A stretch of 64,000 nt of DNA from Variovorax paradoxus. GTDB lineage: Bacteria; Pseudomonadota; Gammaproteobacteria; Burkholderiales; Burkholderiaceae_C. The notes under the pieces were generated by a model. The model was not told the origin of the DNA, ran no database searches, and saw only the letters and a program-made list of their open reading frames with translations. This document shows positions 31,431 through 40,971 of this stretch, in pieces. The DNA lies in the NCBI RefSeq assembly GCF_030815975.1, contig NZ_JAUSXL010000002.1, positions 3,894,501 through 3,958,500 of the forward strand, given 5' to 3'. A program made the translations under genes and the position numbers. Each line of letters starts with the position of its first letter. The first letter of the stretch is position 1.

Positions 31431-32498
31431 TCAGAGCCGCAGCGGTGCGGCGTAGCCGGTCATCTCGAGGTAGCCGCGGCCGACACGGCGGCCTTGCGCA
31501 TCGAGCAGATCGCTCACGCCTTCCCAGTACACCCCGCCCGTGCCGCGGCTGTCGAGCTCCTGGTCGTCGAGCAGGGCGCGCACCTCGAAGCTGCCCGATG
31601 GGGTCTGCACGCGCCACCGGGTCGGGTACTTGGCCTGCGTGCGCGGGCTGGTCCAGGTATTCGCACCGTCGAAGCGCACCTCGTCGTTGCCGAACACGCG
31701 CAGCGTGCCGTCGCGCGTGCGAAACGATCCGCCGGCCCACAGCGCGCTGCCGTCGCGGCGCCGCAGGCGAAAAGCGGTGAGGGCGCCGCCGTCGTCCAGG
31801 TTCATGCCGATCCAGTCCCAGCCCACGGCCTCGGGATGCATCAGCGCTTCGCTCCATTCGTGGTCGAGCCAGGCAGTGCCATCGACGCCGAAGGCCTGGC
31901 CCTTGAGCGTGAGCCTGCCTTGCGTGCGCAGCTGGGGCTCGCTGTAGTAGTAGCTCGCCTGTGCTTCCTCCGGTCCCTTGCGCGAGAGCCCGGCCTTGCC
32001 TTGCAGCAGCACCGGCTGCGTGGGCGTGAAGCGCAGGTCGAGCGTGAACTCGCCGGCTTGCACGCGCGCCGAATAACTGCCGTCCTTGCGCACCAGCGAC
32101 CAGTCGCGCAGGCGCACGTCGGTGTCGGCTTCGCTGGCCGATGCGACGCCGAAGCCCGCGCGCGCAATGCGCTGGTCGTGCAGCAGCACGCGGCCTTCGA
32201 GGTCGGTGATGGCTGCATGCGCGAATACGAGGTTCTTTGCCGCGAAGGCCGAGCGCAGCCCCTGTGCCGCATCGATGCGCGAGCGGAAGAAGGTCACCTG
32301 GAAGCCGAACTCGCGTCCCGCCGTGGTCTTCGCGTGGCCCGTGATGTACCACCACTCGGTTTGCAGATCGGGGTGGCTGCCGAAGTCGCGCGGGAACTGC
32401 AGTGTGCGCGCGGGCAGCGCCCAGCCGGCGGACGCGGCGGCCAGCGCCGCGAGCAGCAGGCTGCGGCGCGAGAGCTTGTGAAAGAAGGCAGGCGGCAT
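31431..32498 (-). CDS. AttH/CrtC-like lipocalin-fold protein
   Basis: A 355-residue exported protein of the carotenoid 1,2-hydratase / AttH family. The N terminus has a twin-arginine-like signal (SRRSLLLAALAAASAGWA) and then FPRDFGSHPDLQTEWWYITG, the family hallmark (HP..QTEWWY.TG). The second half has GTAWLDHEWS and VGWDWIGMNLDDG. Real hydratase activity is unlikely here; in many bacteria the family is encoded with a LolD-type ATPase and an FtsX permease. Its start overlaps the stop of the upstream PLP-enzyme gene (ATGA). Confidence 0.88.
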   Translation of the reverse strand: MPPAFFHKLSRRSLLLAALAAASAGWALPARTLQFPRDFGSHPDLQTEWWYITGHAKTTAGREFGFQVTFFRSRIDAAQGLRSAFAAKNLVFAHAAITDLEGRVLLHDQRIARAGFGVASASEADTDVRLRDWSLVRKDGSYSARVQAGEFTLDLRFTPTQPVLLQGKAGLSRKGPEEAQASYYYSEPQLRTQGRLTLKGQAFGVDGTAWLDHEWSEALMHPEAVGWDWIGMNLDDGGALTAFRLRRRDGSALWAGGSFRTRDGTLRVFGNDEVRFDGANTWTSPRTQAKYPTRWRVQTPSGSFEVRALLDDQELDSRGTGGVYWEGVSDLLDAQGRRVGRGYLEMTGYAAPLRL

Positions 32499-33574
32499 CA
32501 CCCCGCAACCAGTGCGTCGATGCGCTGCTGCGCCGGCCCGATGTCGCCGAACGCGTTCTGCACCCAGGCCGCATCGTGATAGCTCGGCAGGTAGCGCTCG
32601 CCCGCGTCGCACAGCAGCGAAAGGATGGAGCCCTGCCGGCCGGCCGCGCGCATCTCGCCGGCAATGGCCAGCATGCCGACGAAGTTGGTGCCGGTCGACG
32701 GGCCCACCTTGCGGCCGAGCAGCGCCGAGAGCGCATGCATGGCCGCCACCGAATCGAGGTTGGGCACCTCGATCATCCGGTCGACCAGCGTGCGGATGAA
32801 GCTCGGCTCCACGCGCGGGCGGCCGATGCCTTCGATGCGCGAGCCCGCCGCCGTCAGCGTGGCGTCGCCGGTGCGGTGATAGGCCGAGAACACCGAGCCT
32901 TCGGGATCGGGCACGCACACCTGCGTGTCGTGGCAGCGAAAGCGCACATAGCGCCCGATGGTGGCGCTGGTGCCGCCGGTGCCCGCGCCCACCACGATCC
33001 ACGCCGGCACCGGATGCCGCTCGCGCGCCATCTGCTGGAACATGCTTTCGGCAATGTTGTTGTTGCCGCGCCAGTCGGTGGCGCGCTCGGCGTAGGTGAA
33101 CTGGTCCATGTAGTGGCCGCCGGTCTGCTCGGCGAGGGCGTGCGCTTCCTCGTAGACCTGCGCCGCATGGTCGACGAAGTGGCAGCGCGCGCCGTAGAAG
33201 GCGATCTGCGCCACCTTCTCGGGCGAGGTGCTGCGCGGCATCACGGCGATGAAGGGCAGCCCCAGCAGCCGCGCGAAATAGGCTTCGCTGACCGCCGTTG
33301 AGCCGCTGGAGGCCTCGACGATGGTGGTGCCTTCGCGCACCCAGCCGTTGCACAGCGCATAGAGAAAGAGCGAACGCGCGAGCCGGTGCTTGAGGCTGCC
33401 GGTGGGGTGGGTCGATTCATCCTTCAGGTACAGGTCGATGCCGGCCGCGGCGAGCGCGGGCAGCGGCAGCGGGATCAGGTGCGTGTCGGCGCTGCGCTGG
33501 TAGTCGGCCTCGATGCGGCGGATCGCGCCGCCGAGCCAGCCGCTGCAGGAGGAAGTGGAGGGTGTTTGCTGCAT
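32498..33574 (-). CDS. PLP-dependent cysteine synthase family protein (Cds1-like)
   Basis: A 358-residue fold-type II PLP enzyme. The Schiff-base lysine is K62 in [11 protein letters not shown], the substrate loop is [10 protein letters not shown] and the phosphate loop is [14 protein letters not shown]. The long N-terminal [20 protein letters not shown] stretch and overall length fit the group that includes Cds1-type L-cysteine desulfhydrases rather than CysK/CysM. Function in cysteine breakdown is inferred. It overlaps the lipocalin gene and is divergent from the penicillin acylase gene. Confidence 0.85.
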   Translation of the reverse strand: MQQTPSTSSCSGWLGGAIRRIEADYQRSADTHLIPLPLPALAAAGIDLYLKDESTHPTGSLKHRLARSLFLYALCNGWVREGTTIVEASSGSTAVSEAYFARLLGLPFIAVMPRSTSPEKVAQIAFYGARCHFVDHAAQVYEEAHALAEQTGGHYMDQFTYAERATDWRGNNNIAESMFQQMARERHPVPAWIVVGAGTGGTSATIGRYVRFRCHDTQVCVPDPEGSVFSAYHRTGDATLTAAGSRIEGIGRPRVEPSFIRTLVDRMIEVPNLDSVAAMHALSALLGRKVGPSTGTNFVGMLAIAGEMRAAGRQGSILSLLCDAGERYLPSYHDAAWVQNAFGDIGPAQQRIDALVAG

Positions 33575-33673
33575 GTAGGAAGAAGTCTACAAGTCATCCC
33601 TCGCAGCACCCAGCGAGCGTGCAAATCGGGATACTGTGCGCTGCCAAATTCCACCCGGCAGGAGACAAGACGC

Positions 33674-36214
33674 ATGAGAACAAGACAGCTGCGCCCCACG
33701 TCGCGGCGCTCGTTAGGTCAAAGGCATTCCATTGGCGCCACAGCGCTCGCGGCCCTCGCGCTCGCGGGCTGCGCATCGGGGCCTCCGGTTGTGCAGACGC
33801 CACCGCGCGCGCCCTCGTCCTTCGCGGTGCCCGGCCTGGAGAAGCCGGCGGAGGTGCTGGTCGACCGCTGGGGCGTGCCGCATCTCTATGCCGGCACGCT
33901 CTACGACGCCTTCGTTGCGCAGGGCTTCATTGCCGCGCGCGACCGGCTCTGGCAGATGGATCTCTGGCGCAAGCGCGGCCTGGGCGAAATGGCGCAGGAC
34001 TTCGGCCCTGCCTGGGTCGAGAGCGACCGCGCCGCGCGCGCCGTGCTCTACCGCGGCGACATGTACCGCGAATGGCTGGCCTACGGCTCCGATGCCAAGC
34101 GCGTGGCCGAGGCCTTCACGGCCGGCGTCAACGCCTATGTGGCGCAGGTGCGTGCGCAGCCGGCGCTGCTGCCGAAGGAATTCGCGCTGCTGGGCTACCA
34201 GCCATCGACCTGGTCGGCCGAGGATGTGGTGCGCATTCGCCATCACGGCCTCACGCTCAATTTCACGTCCGAGGTCGACCGCGCGCGCGCCTTCTGTGCC
34301 GGCGGTCAGGGCATCAAGGCCGACTGGCTGCGCCGCGAGCTCGATCCGCCGGTCACGCCCAAGGTGCCCGTGGGGCTCGACCCCTGCTCCCTGCCGGCGG
34401 CCGAGTTGCGCGCGGCCTACCTGCGCGCCACGGAGCCGCCGCGCTTCACCAAGGAGAACACGCGGCTGGCCGGCGCGGCGATCCCGTCCGCGATCCTGCA
34501 GCCCGGCAGCGCCGAGGCTATGGCAAGAGCCGCAGAAGAAGACGAGCAGCAGCAGGCACTGCAGGGCGACCCGACGGCCGCCTATGGCAGCAACAACTGG
34601 GTTATCGCGCCGAGGCTCACCTCCACCGGACGCCCGATCCTCGCCAACGATCCGCATCGCGCCCATGGCGCTCCCAGCCTGCGCTACATGGCGCATCTCA
34701 GCGCGCCCGGCATGGACGCCATCGGCGCCGGCGAGCCCTTCCTGCCGGGCCTTTCGATCGGCCACAACGGCACCATCGCCTTCGGCCTCACGCGCTTCTA
34801 CATGGACCAGGAAGACCTGTACGTCTACCAGCTGAATCCGAGGAACCCCAACGAATACCGCTACCAGGGCCGATGGGAACCGATGACGCGCGTCACCGAG
34901 CGCATCGCCGTGCGCGGCGAGAGCGCGCCGCGCGAGGTGGTGAACACCTTCACCCGGCACGGCCCGGTGCTGCTGTCCGAACCTGGCAAGCGGCGTGCCT
35001 TCGCGCTGCGCGCTGCATGGCTCGAACCCGGCATGGCGCCGTACTTCGGTTCGATGGACTACATGCGCGCACAGAACTGGGACCAGTTCCGCGCCGCCAT
35101 GAACCGCTGGGGCGCACCCGGCGAGAACCAGGTCTATGCCGACCGCCATGGCAACGTCGGCTGGATACCGGGCGGCCTCACGCCGATCCGCCCCAACTGG
35201 GATGGCCTCATGCCGGTGCCGGGCGACGGCCGCTACGAGTGGTCGGGCTTTCGCAACGGCGACGAACTGCCCTCGGAGTTCAACCCCGCGCGCGGCTATG
35301 TCGTGACCGCGAACGAGAACAACATTCCACCCGATCATCCGGCCGCGAAGAAAGGCATCGGCTACGAGTGGAGCGACGGTGCGCGTGCGCGCCGCCTCAA
35401 GGAACTGTTCGAGAAAAAGGCCGCCTCGGGCTCGCGCTTCACGCTCGAGGATTCGGAGCGCATGCAGAACGACATCGTTGCCACGCCCGCCCAGCGCCTG
35501 CTCAAGCTCCTGGCGGGCCTGCGCAGCGACGATGCGCGCACGGCCGCCGGCCTGCGGCTGCTGCAAGGCTGGGACGGCACCATGGACCGCGACAGCGCCG
35601 CCGCTGCGCTGTACGAAGTGTGGAGCGCCAAGACGCTGCGCGCGGCGGTGCTCAAGGCCGGTGCGGGTGAGGCGGCGGCCTCGCTGGCTGCGCCGGGCGA
35701 CAACACGCGCATGGTGCTGCTGCTGGAGAACCCCTTCGGCTGGGTCAGCGATGCGCAGCGCGATGCGCTGCTTCTGGAAACCCTGCCGCCCGCGATGCAG
35801 GAGCTCACGGCCAAGCTCGGGCCCGACATGTCTGCGTGGAAGTGGGGCGCGCTGCACCGCGCGGAGTTCCGCCATCCACTCGGCGGCGTGGTCGATGCGG
35901 CCACGCGCAAGAAGCTGGAAGTCGGCGACTGGCCGATGTCGGGTTCGGCCTTCACGCCCATGGCGGCCAGCTATCGCACCAACGACTACAGGCTCACGTC
36001 GGGGGCTTCGTTCCGGATGGTGCTGGACGTGGGAAATTGGAATGCCTCGCGGGCGATCAATACGCCGGGGCAGTCGGGGGATCCGGACAGTCCGCACTAT
36101 CGGGACCTGGCGCCGCTCTGGCTCGAGGGGAAGTATGTGCCGCTGGTTTATAGCCGGGCTGCGGTGGAGAAGGAGACTGTGGAGAGGATTCGGTTGGTGC
36201 CTGTTGGGCCTTAG
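33674..36214 (+). CDS. Penicillin acylase family lipoprotein (Ntn hydrolase)
   Basis: An 846-residue N-terminal-nucleophile amidohydrolase made as one precursor. A signal with lipobox LAGC (C33) is followed by the alpha part (VLVDRWGVPHLYAGTLYDAF, AARDRLWQMDLWRKRGLGEM), a spacer, then the expected self-cleavage site before S306 in YGSNNWVIAP, and the beta part with HNGTIAFGLT and TANENN. It would cleave amide bonds of acylated substrates such as penicillins or acyl-homoserine lactones; which one is unknown. AGGAGAC precedes the ATG at 33674. A lipid anchor is noteworthy for this family. Confidence 0.9.
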   Translation: MRTRQLRPTSRRSLGQRHSIGATALAALALAGCASGPPVVQTPPRAPSSFAVPGLEKPAEVLVDRWGVPHLYAGTLYDAFVAQGFIAARDRLWQMDLWRKRGLGEMAQDFGPAWVESDRAARAVLYRGDMYREWLAYGSDAKRVAEAFTAGVNAYVAQVRAQPALLPKEFALLGYQPSTWSAEDVVRIRHHGLTLNFTSEVDRARAFCAGGQGIKADWLRRELDPPVTPKVPVGLDPCSLPAAELRAAYLRATEPPRFTKENTRLAGAAIPSAILQPGSAEAMARAAEEDEQQQALQGDPTAAYGSNNWVIAPRLTSTGRPILANDPHRAHGAPSLRYMAHLSAPGMDAIGAGEPFLPGLSIGHNGTIAFGLTRFYMDQEDLYVYQLNPRNPNEYRYQGRWEPMTRVTERIAVRGESAPREVVNTFTRHGPVLLSEPGKRRAFALRAAWLEPGMAPYFGSMDYMRAQNWDQFRAAMNRWGAPGENQVYADRHGNVGWIPGGLTPIRPNWDGLMPVPGDGRYEWSGFRNGDELPSEFNPARGYVVTANENNIPPDHPAAKKGIGYEWSDGARARRLKELFEKKAASGSRFTLEDSERMQNDIVATPAQRLLKLLAGLRSDDARTAAGLRLLQGWDGTMDRDSAAAALYEVWSAKTLRAAVLKAGAGEAAASLAAPGDNTRMVLLLENPFGWVSDAQRDALLLETLPPAMQELTAKLGPDMSAWKWGALHRAEFRHPLGGVVDAATRKKLEVGDWPMSGSAFTPMAASYRTNDYRLTSGASFRMVLDVGNWNASRAINTPGQSGDPDSPHYRDLAPLWLEGKYVPLVYSRAAVEKETVERIRLVPVGP

Positions 36215-36226
36215 GTTTTTTGTTTT

Positions 36227-36811
36227 CCGGGGCCGGGACTCGCCCCGGCGGGCGACCTACTTTTCTTTGCTTCGCCAAAGAAACGTAGGCAAAAGAAAGG
36301 CGACCCCACTGTCTGCGACCCTCCGCTTCGCTGCGGGCAACCTGCGGTGCTCACGTTTCGCGGGGTCTCGCCCAAACTCGCTTCGCTCAAACAAGGGCGA
36401 GCCCTGATCCGCGAAACCTTCCGCTCCTCGGCGCAGCCAGAGGGGCTTGGATACCGAACGGGCCTTTGCTTCGCTCGGCCACCAAGCCACCGCAGGCGCG
36501 CAGCGCCGCGGTGGTTGGGATTGGCTGTTGGTATTGGCTGTTGGTATTGGCTGTTGGTCTTGGGGCCGAGCGAAGCGAAGGCCGCCCGCTCCCACCCCTT
36601 CTGTATGCGCCGAGGAGCGCAGCGTTTCGCGGATCAGGGCCGCAGCTGTTTGAGCGGAGCGAGTTCTGCGGACCCCGCGAAACGCGAGCACCGCAGGTTG
36701 CCCCGTAGCGCAGCGAAGGGGTCGCAGACAGTAGGGGTCGCCTTTCTTTGCTTACTTTCTTTGGCGAAGCAAAGAAAGTGAGTCGCCCGCCGGGGCGAGA
36801 CCCGGCCCCGG
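36227..36811. repeat. 585-bp giant imperfect palindrome
   Basis: The whole spacer between the penicillin acylase and permease genes is one inverted repeat. It begins CCGGGGCCGGGACTCGCCCC and ends with the matching complement (GGGGCGAGACCCGGCCCCGG). The two arms, about 290 bases each, match closely by eye along their length (CTTTGCTTCGCCAAAG, CTGTCTGCGACCC, CAACCTGCGGTGCTC, CTGATCCGCGAAAC and others recur in inverse order). The centre is at 36519, and the arm ends and internal landmarks are equidistant from it. Each arm holds its own small hairpin. No coding function is proposed. Confidence 0.9.
36520..36558. repeat. 13-bp tandem repeat, three copies
   Basis: ATTGGCTGTTGGT is repeated three times exactly without gaps, immediately right of the centre of the giant palindrome. 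The left side of the centre holds no matching triple copy but instead a hairpin CCACCGC / GCGGTGG (36487-36514). Confidence 0.95.
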
Positions 36812-36829
36812 AACTCAAAGCCCAAAACC

Positions 36830-39445
36830 CTACCAATCCTCCTTCACAGCAAGCACAACATCCCTCCCCGCAGCAGCCCGCCCCGCCAGCCACGCAGTCA
36901 CCGTCCCTGCCGCAACCACCGCTGCGCAGAGCCCCAGCAGCCGCCCCCAGGGCACCAGCAGATCCATCGTCCAGTGAAAGCTCTGCGGATTGACGACCTT
37001 CACCAGCACCACCGAAACCGCCAAGCCGAGCAGGAGCCCCGCCACGGCGCCGATCGCGGTCCATGCCGCGCCTTCGCCCGCCACCACCGCCAGCACCTGC
37101 CGCCGCGTGAAGCCCAGGTGCGCGAGCAGTCCGAATTCCTTGCGCCGGGCAAGCACCTGCGCGCTGAAGCTCGCCGCAATGCCGAACAGGCCGATGGCAA
37201 TGGCCACGGCCTGCAGCCAGTAGGTCACGGCAAAGCTGCGGTCGAAGATGCGCAGCGAGGTGGCGCGGATCTGTCCGACCGACGAGATCTCGACGTTCGT
37301 CGAATCGGATCCGCCGCTCGCGCCGCCGCCGCCGCGCCGTGCCGCCAGTTCGCGCACCGCGGCCTGCACCGGGCCCTCGGACGCACCGGGCGCGAGCCAC
37401 AGCGACACATCGCTCACGCTGCGTTCCCCCGTCAGGCGCTCGAAGTCACGCGCATCCATCGTGATGGCGCCGAACTGCCGCGCATAGTCGCGCCACACGC
37501 CCGCGACGAAGAATGCAGCCGGAGCAGACCCCGCGGTGGCCAGTGCCGGCGAAAGCGGCGCAAAGAGCGAACCCGGCTTCGCGCCATACAGCTCGACCAT
37601 CGGTTCGCTCACGTAGATGCCGACCTGGCCAGCAGGCACCGGCAGCGCAGGCCCCACCAGCGGCAGCGCCTGTGACGCGCCGCCTTCGAGGCTTCGCGCG
37701 ATCAGCGTGACTGCAGGCTGCGCGGGGTCGAGCTGCAGCGATCGGGTTCGCAGCGTGCCGATGCGCTCCACGCCAGGCAGCCGTGCCAGCGCCTGCACGA
37801 AAGCCGGCGCAAAGGTGGCCGTGTCGCTGCTGCTCTGTGTGCCCGAATTGCCGGAGCGGCCGCTCGACGTGGCGCGAACATAGAGATCGGCCGGCAGCAC
37901 CACGTCGAGCCAATGCGTGACCGAATCGCGAAAGCTCGCCACCATCACGGTGAGCGCCACCGCGAGGCTCAGGCTCGCGACCACGCCGCTGACCGCCACG
38001 GCCGCGGTGCCGCGCATGCGCCGTGCGCGCTCGATGGCCAGCATCGGCAGCACGCGCTGCGCGAACACAGGCGCGACGCGGTCGTACAGCAGCGCAATCA
38101 GCCAGGGCAATGCGGTGATGCCGCCCACCAGCAGGCAGCCCACCGAGAGATACGCCGCAACCGGAATGCCGCCGACAGCCGGCATGTTGGCCAACGCCGC
38201 GCTTGCGGCGATGAGGCCGAGCGCGAGCCAGTGGCTGTGGCTCTGCACGGGCGCGGCGCCCAGGCCCTTGAGGGTCTGTGCCTCGGGCAGCGCCTGCGCC
38301 GCGCGTGCGGGCCACCAGCCGCCCACCAGCGCCGCAAGCACGCCGAGCCCGCCATACAGCAGCGCCGAGCCGCTGCTCCAGTGCAGCGTCGGTGCCACGC
38401 CCTCGAAATACCCGCCGCCCAGGTCGCCGCCGAGCACGCGCAATGCGAAGGCCGCGAGCGCCGTGCCCAGCGCGAGGCCGGCGCCGCTTCCGATCAGGCC
38501 CAGCACCAGCGATTCGATCAGCACCAGGCGCAATCGCTCGCGCGGCGTCAGGCCCAGCACGCCGAGCAGCGCGAACTGCTGCGCGCGCTTGGCAACGCTG
38601 AGCGCCAGCACCGAGAACACCAGGAAAGCGCCGGTGAAAAGCGCCACCAGCGCCAGCACCGTCAGGTTGACCCGATAGGCGCGCGAGAGATTGCTCACGC
38701 GCTCGGCCGCATCGCCCGGTTCGGCGAACTGCAGGCCGGCTGGCCAGCCCGGCGACCGTTGCAGCGATGCGATGAAGGTCGCCCGGTCGGTGCCGGGAGC
38801 GAGCCTCAGGTCGACGCGGCTGAGCTGGCCGAGCTTGTCGAACAGGTCTTGCGCAGCCGCGATGTCCAGCACCGCCAGTGCCGCGCCGCCGGCGGCGACG
38901 TGGCCCGCCACCTCGAGCCGCTGCCAAGAGCTGCCGCTGCGCAGTTGCACCGTCTCGATGCGGCCGTCCGCCGATTCGGCTGCGAGCCCGAGCGCGCTGC
39001 GCGCCGCGGCGTTGAGAAACACATGGCCCGGCGCCAGCATCGCGAAGCGCGCGGCGTTGCTGCCGGGCTGCGGCATCAGCGCCGGCGCGATCGTGGGCAG
39101 CGCCAACGCATCGACGCCGATCACGCGCATCGGCACCTGGCGCTCGCCGGCCAGCGCGAGCCCCTGGAACTCGAGCACCGGGCTCGCGAGCGCCACCTGC
39201 GGATGCTGCGCCAGTTGCGCGAACACCGCTTCGTCGAAGCTGCCCTGCACGGCGCGCACTTCGAGATCGGGCTGGCCGTTGACCGAGCGCACGGCGCTCG
39301 AAAACTCGTCGAGGGCCGAGGCATTGATCAGCTGCACCGAGAACGCAAGCGCCACGCCCAGCATCACGGCCAGCACGGCCGCGGCGTTGCGCCAAGGGTG
39401 GTGGCGCAGTTCCTGCCATGAGAAGGTGGTGAGCAAGGCGCGCAT
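36830..39445 (-). CDS. FtsX-type ABC transporter permease
   Basis: An 871-residue membrane protein with two FtsX-like permease units. The first helix is in WRNAAAVLAVMLGVALAFSV (residues 18-37), then a large periplasmic domain, then a cluster of helices around residues 260-500 (for example LVALFTGAFLVFSVLALSVA), a second periplasmic domain and three C-terminal helices including AIGLFGIAASFSAQVLARRK. This is the MacB/LolC/YbbP-like class that needs a separate LolD-type ATPase; none is adjacent. The start at 39445 gives the usual MRALLTTFSWQELRHHPWRN opening. Confidence 0.9.
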   Translation of the reverse strand: MRALLTTFSWQELRHHPWRNAAAVLAVMLGVALAFSVQLINASALDEFSSAVRSVNGQPDLEVRAVQGSFDEAVFAQLAQHPQVALASPVLEFQGLALAGERQVPMRVIGVDALALPTIAPALMPQPGSNAARFAMLAPGHVFLNAAARSALGLAAESADGRIETVQLRSGSSWQRLEVAGHVAAGGAALAVLDIAAAQDLFDKLGQLSRVDLRLAPGTDRATFIASLQRSPGWPAGLQFAEPGDAAERVSNLSRAYRVNLTVLALVALFTGAFLVFSVLALSVAKRAQQFALLGVLGLTPRERLRLVLIESLVLGLIGSGAGLALGTALAAFALRVLGGDLGGGYFEGVAPTLHWSSGSALLYGGLGVLAALVGGWWPARAAQALPEAQTLKGLGAAPVQSHSHWLALGLIAASAALANMPAVGGIPVAAYLSVGCLLVGGITALPWLIALLYDRVAPVFAQRVLPMLAIERARRMRGTAAVAVSGVVASLSLAVALTVMVASFRDSVTHWLDVVLPADLYVRATSSGRSGNSGTQSSSDTATFAPAFVQALARLPGVERIGTLRTRSLQLDPAQPAVTLIARSLEGGASQALPLVGPALPVPAGQVGIYVSEPMVELYGAKPGSLFAPLSPALATAGSAPAAFFVAGVWRDYARQFGAITMDARDFERLTGERSVSDVSLWLAPGASEGPVQAAVRELAARRGGGGASGGSDSTNVEISSVGQIRATSLRIFDRSFAVTYWLQAVAIAIGLFGIAASFSAQVLARRKEFGLLAHLGFTRRQVLAVVAGEGAAWTAIGAVAGLLLGLAVSVVLVKVVNPQSFHWTMDLLVPWGRLLGLCAAVVAAGTVTAWLAGRAAAGRDVVLAVKEDW

Positions 39446-39524
39446 GCCGTCATTGTGGCCGGCGCGCGCACAGTTCCGCGGCCGTGGCACCATGGCGCCT
39501 CTTCGATGCCTGGGGAATTCGACG

Positions 39525-40949
39525 ATGCGGCTTTCTTGCTCCGCCTTGGCCTGCCGATGGATGGCGGCATGGCTTCCTGCGTTGCTGCCGGCGGCCGCCG
39601 CGTTGGCACAGCCGCTGCCTGTCACCCTGGCCAGCGATCCTGCCGCCATCGCGAAGATGGCGCTCGGTGCCGAAAGGGGAACGCTTGTCGTCGGCGTGCT
39701 GCGCGGCGGCAAGGCCGCCTATGGCGCGGCGCACAACCCCGAGCCATCTGCGGCGCCGCGCGCCATCGCGCCGAACAGCGCCGAGCAGCCGATGTTCGAG
39801 ATCGGCTCCGTGACGAAGGTGTTCACGGGCCTGCTGCTGGCGCAATCGGTGGAGCGAGGCGAGGTGGGGCTCGACGACACCGTGGGCCAGCTGCTGGCCG
39901 GCAAGTTGGCGTCGCCGCTCCCGCCCGCAGTGGGCTCCGTGACACTGCGCCAATTGGTGACGCACACCGGCTGCCTGCCCGTGATGGCCGACGGCGTGAC
40001 TGGCGGGCCCGCGCTGGCCGCGCAGTTCCGTGCCTTCGACAAGGCGGCGTTCTGGGATGCGCTGCTGCGCATCAGGCTCACGGCGCAGGCACCGCCCTGC
40101 GAAGCGGCGTACAGCAATTTCGGGATGGCGCTGCTGGGACAGATCCTGGCCGAGCGACTTGGCAGCACCTGGGGCGAACTGGTGCGCGCGCGCATCACCG
40201 AGCCGCTGGGCATGAACGACACGGTCATCCAGCTCGGCGACAAGGCCTCGCGCATGGCCCCGGCCTTTGCCGGCGACCGGCGCCAGCGGCTGCTCGACAC
40301 GGCGTCCTATGCACCGGCCAGCGCGCTGCGTTCCACGGCCGCCGACATGCTCACGCTGAGCCGCGCGATCCTCGCCGGCGCCAGCGGTCCGCTGGGCCCT
40401 GCGGCCGTGCGCATGCTCACGCCGCTCGCGCGCTACGAGGGCGCCGAAATCGGCTATGCGGTGATGGTGCGCGGCTCCGAAGGCGGCCGGCGCACCTACT
40501 ATCACGCAGGCGTGACCGAGGGCTACCGCACGCTGTGGCTGCTGGCGCCCGACACCGGAGAAGCGCTGATCGTGCTCGGCAGCAATACGCGCGCGCCGCT
40601 GCAGTCCGTGATGCTGGCCATCGGCAAGAGCCGCTACCCGGTGCCGACCGTGGAGGTGCCCATGGATCCGCGGCGCCTGGCGGATTATGAAGGCGAGTTC
40701 CGCATCAACAAGGCCAGGACGCTGGGCTTCGCCGTGCGCGGCGGCCGCCTGCTGGTGCGCGAGGCGGGCCGGGGCTACAACGCGCTCACGCCCATCGGCA
40801 GCGACCGTTTCGCGGTCACGGCGATCGGCGCCGAGGTCACTTTCCGGCGCGGCGAAGGCAATGCGGTGGTCGGCGTAACGCTGGCGCAGGGCGGCAGCCG
40901 GCTGGATGCGCGCAGGGTGAGCGAGGCCGTGGCGCTTCCGCAGGATTGA
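39525..40949 (+). CDS. Serine beta-lactamase-like hydrolase (class C / DD-peptidase fold)
   Basis: A 474-residue exported serine hydrolase. A signal peptide ends near ALAQP (residue 30). The catalytic motifs are S95-x-x-K98 (GSVTK), Y196-S-N (AYSNFG) and H327-A-G (YYHAG) in place of the KTG box. A C-terminal beta domain follows from about residue 360. The fold covers AmpC beta-lactamases, esterases and D-aminopeptidases, so the substrate is open. An in-frame ATG at 39492 is a less likely start. It is divergent from the FtsX permease gene. Confidence 0.88.
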   Translation: MRLSCSALACRWMAAWLPALLPAAAALAQPLPVTLASDPAAIAKMALGAERGTLVVGVLRGGKAAYGAAHNPEPSAAPRAIAPNSAEQPMFEIGSVTKVFTGLLLAQSVERGEVGLDDTVGQLLAGKLASPLPPAVGSVTLRQLVTHTGCLPVMADGVTGGPALAAQFRAFDKAAFWDALLRIRLTAQAPPCEAAYSNFGMALLGQILAERLGSTWGELVRARITEPLGMNDTVIQLGDKASRMAPAFAGDRRQRLLDTASYAPASALRSTAADMLTLSRAILAGASGPLGPAAVRMLTPLARYEGAEIGYAVMVRGSEGGRRTYYHAGVTEGYRTLWLLAPDTGEALIVLGSNTRAPLQSVMLAIGKSRYPVPTVEVPMDPRRLADYEGEFRINKARTLGFAVRGGRLLVREAGRGYNALTPIGSDRFAVTAIGAEVTFRRGEGNAVVGVTLAQGGSRLDARRVSEAVALPQD

Positions 40950-40971
40950 CGGTCCCCGGGGCGCTGAAGCG

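Noticed and set aside
31431..32498. True carotenoid 1,2-hydratase
   Set aside because: No carotenoid genes are present and the family name is shared with AttH lipocalins; kept as AttH/CrtC-like only.
36520..36558. Three tandem repeats as a CRISPR array
   Set aside because: The repeats are 13 bases and directly adjacent without spacers; no cas genes are present.
36347..36781. 144-codon ORF on the plus strand in the giant palindrome as a real gene
   Set aside because: It has no recognisable domain or Shine-Dalgarno and a mirror-image counterpart exists on the other strand, so it is best explained by symmetry of the repeat.
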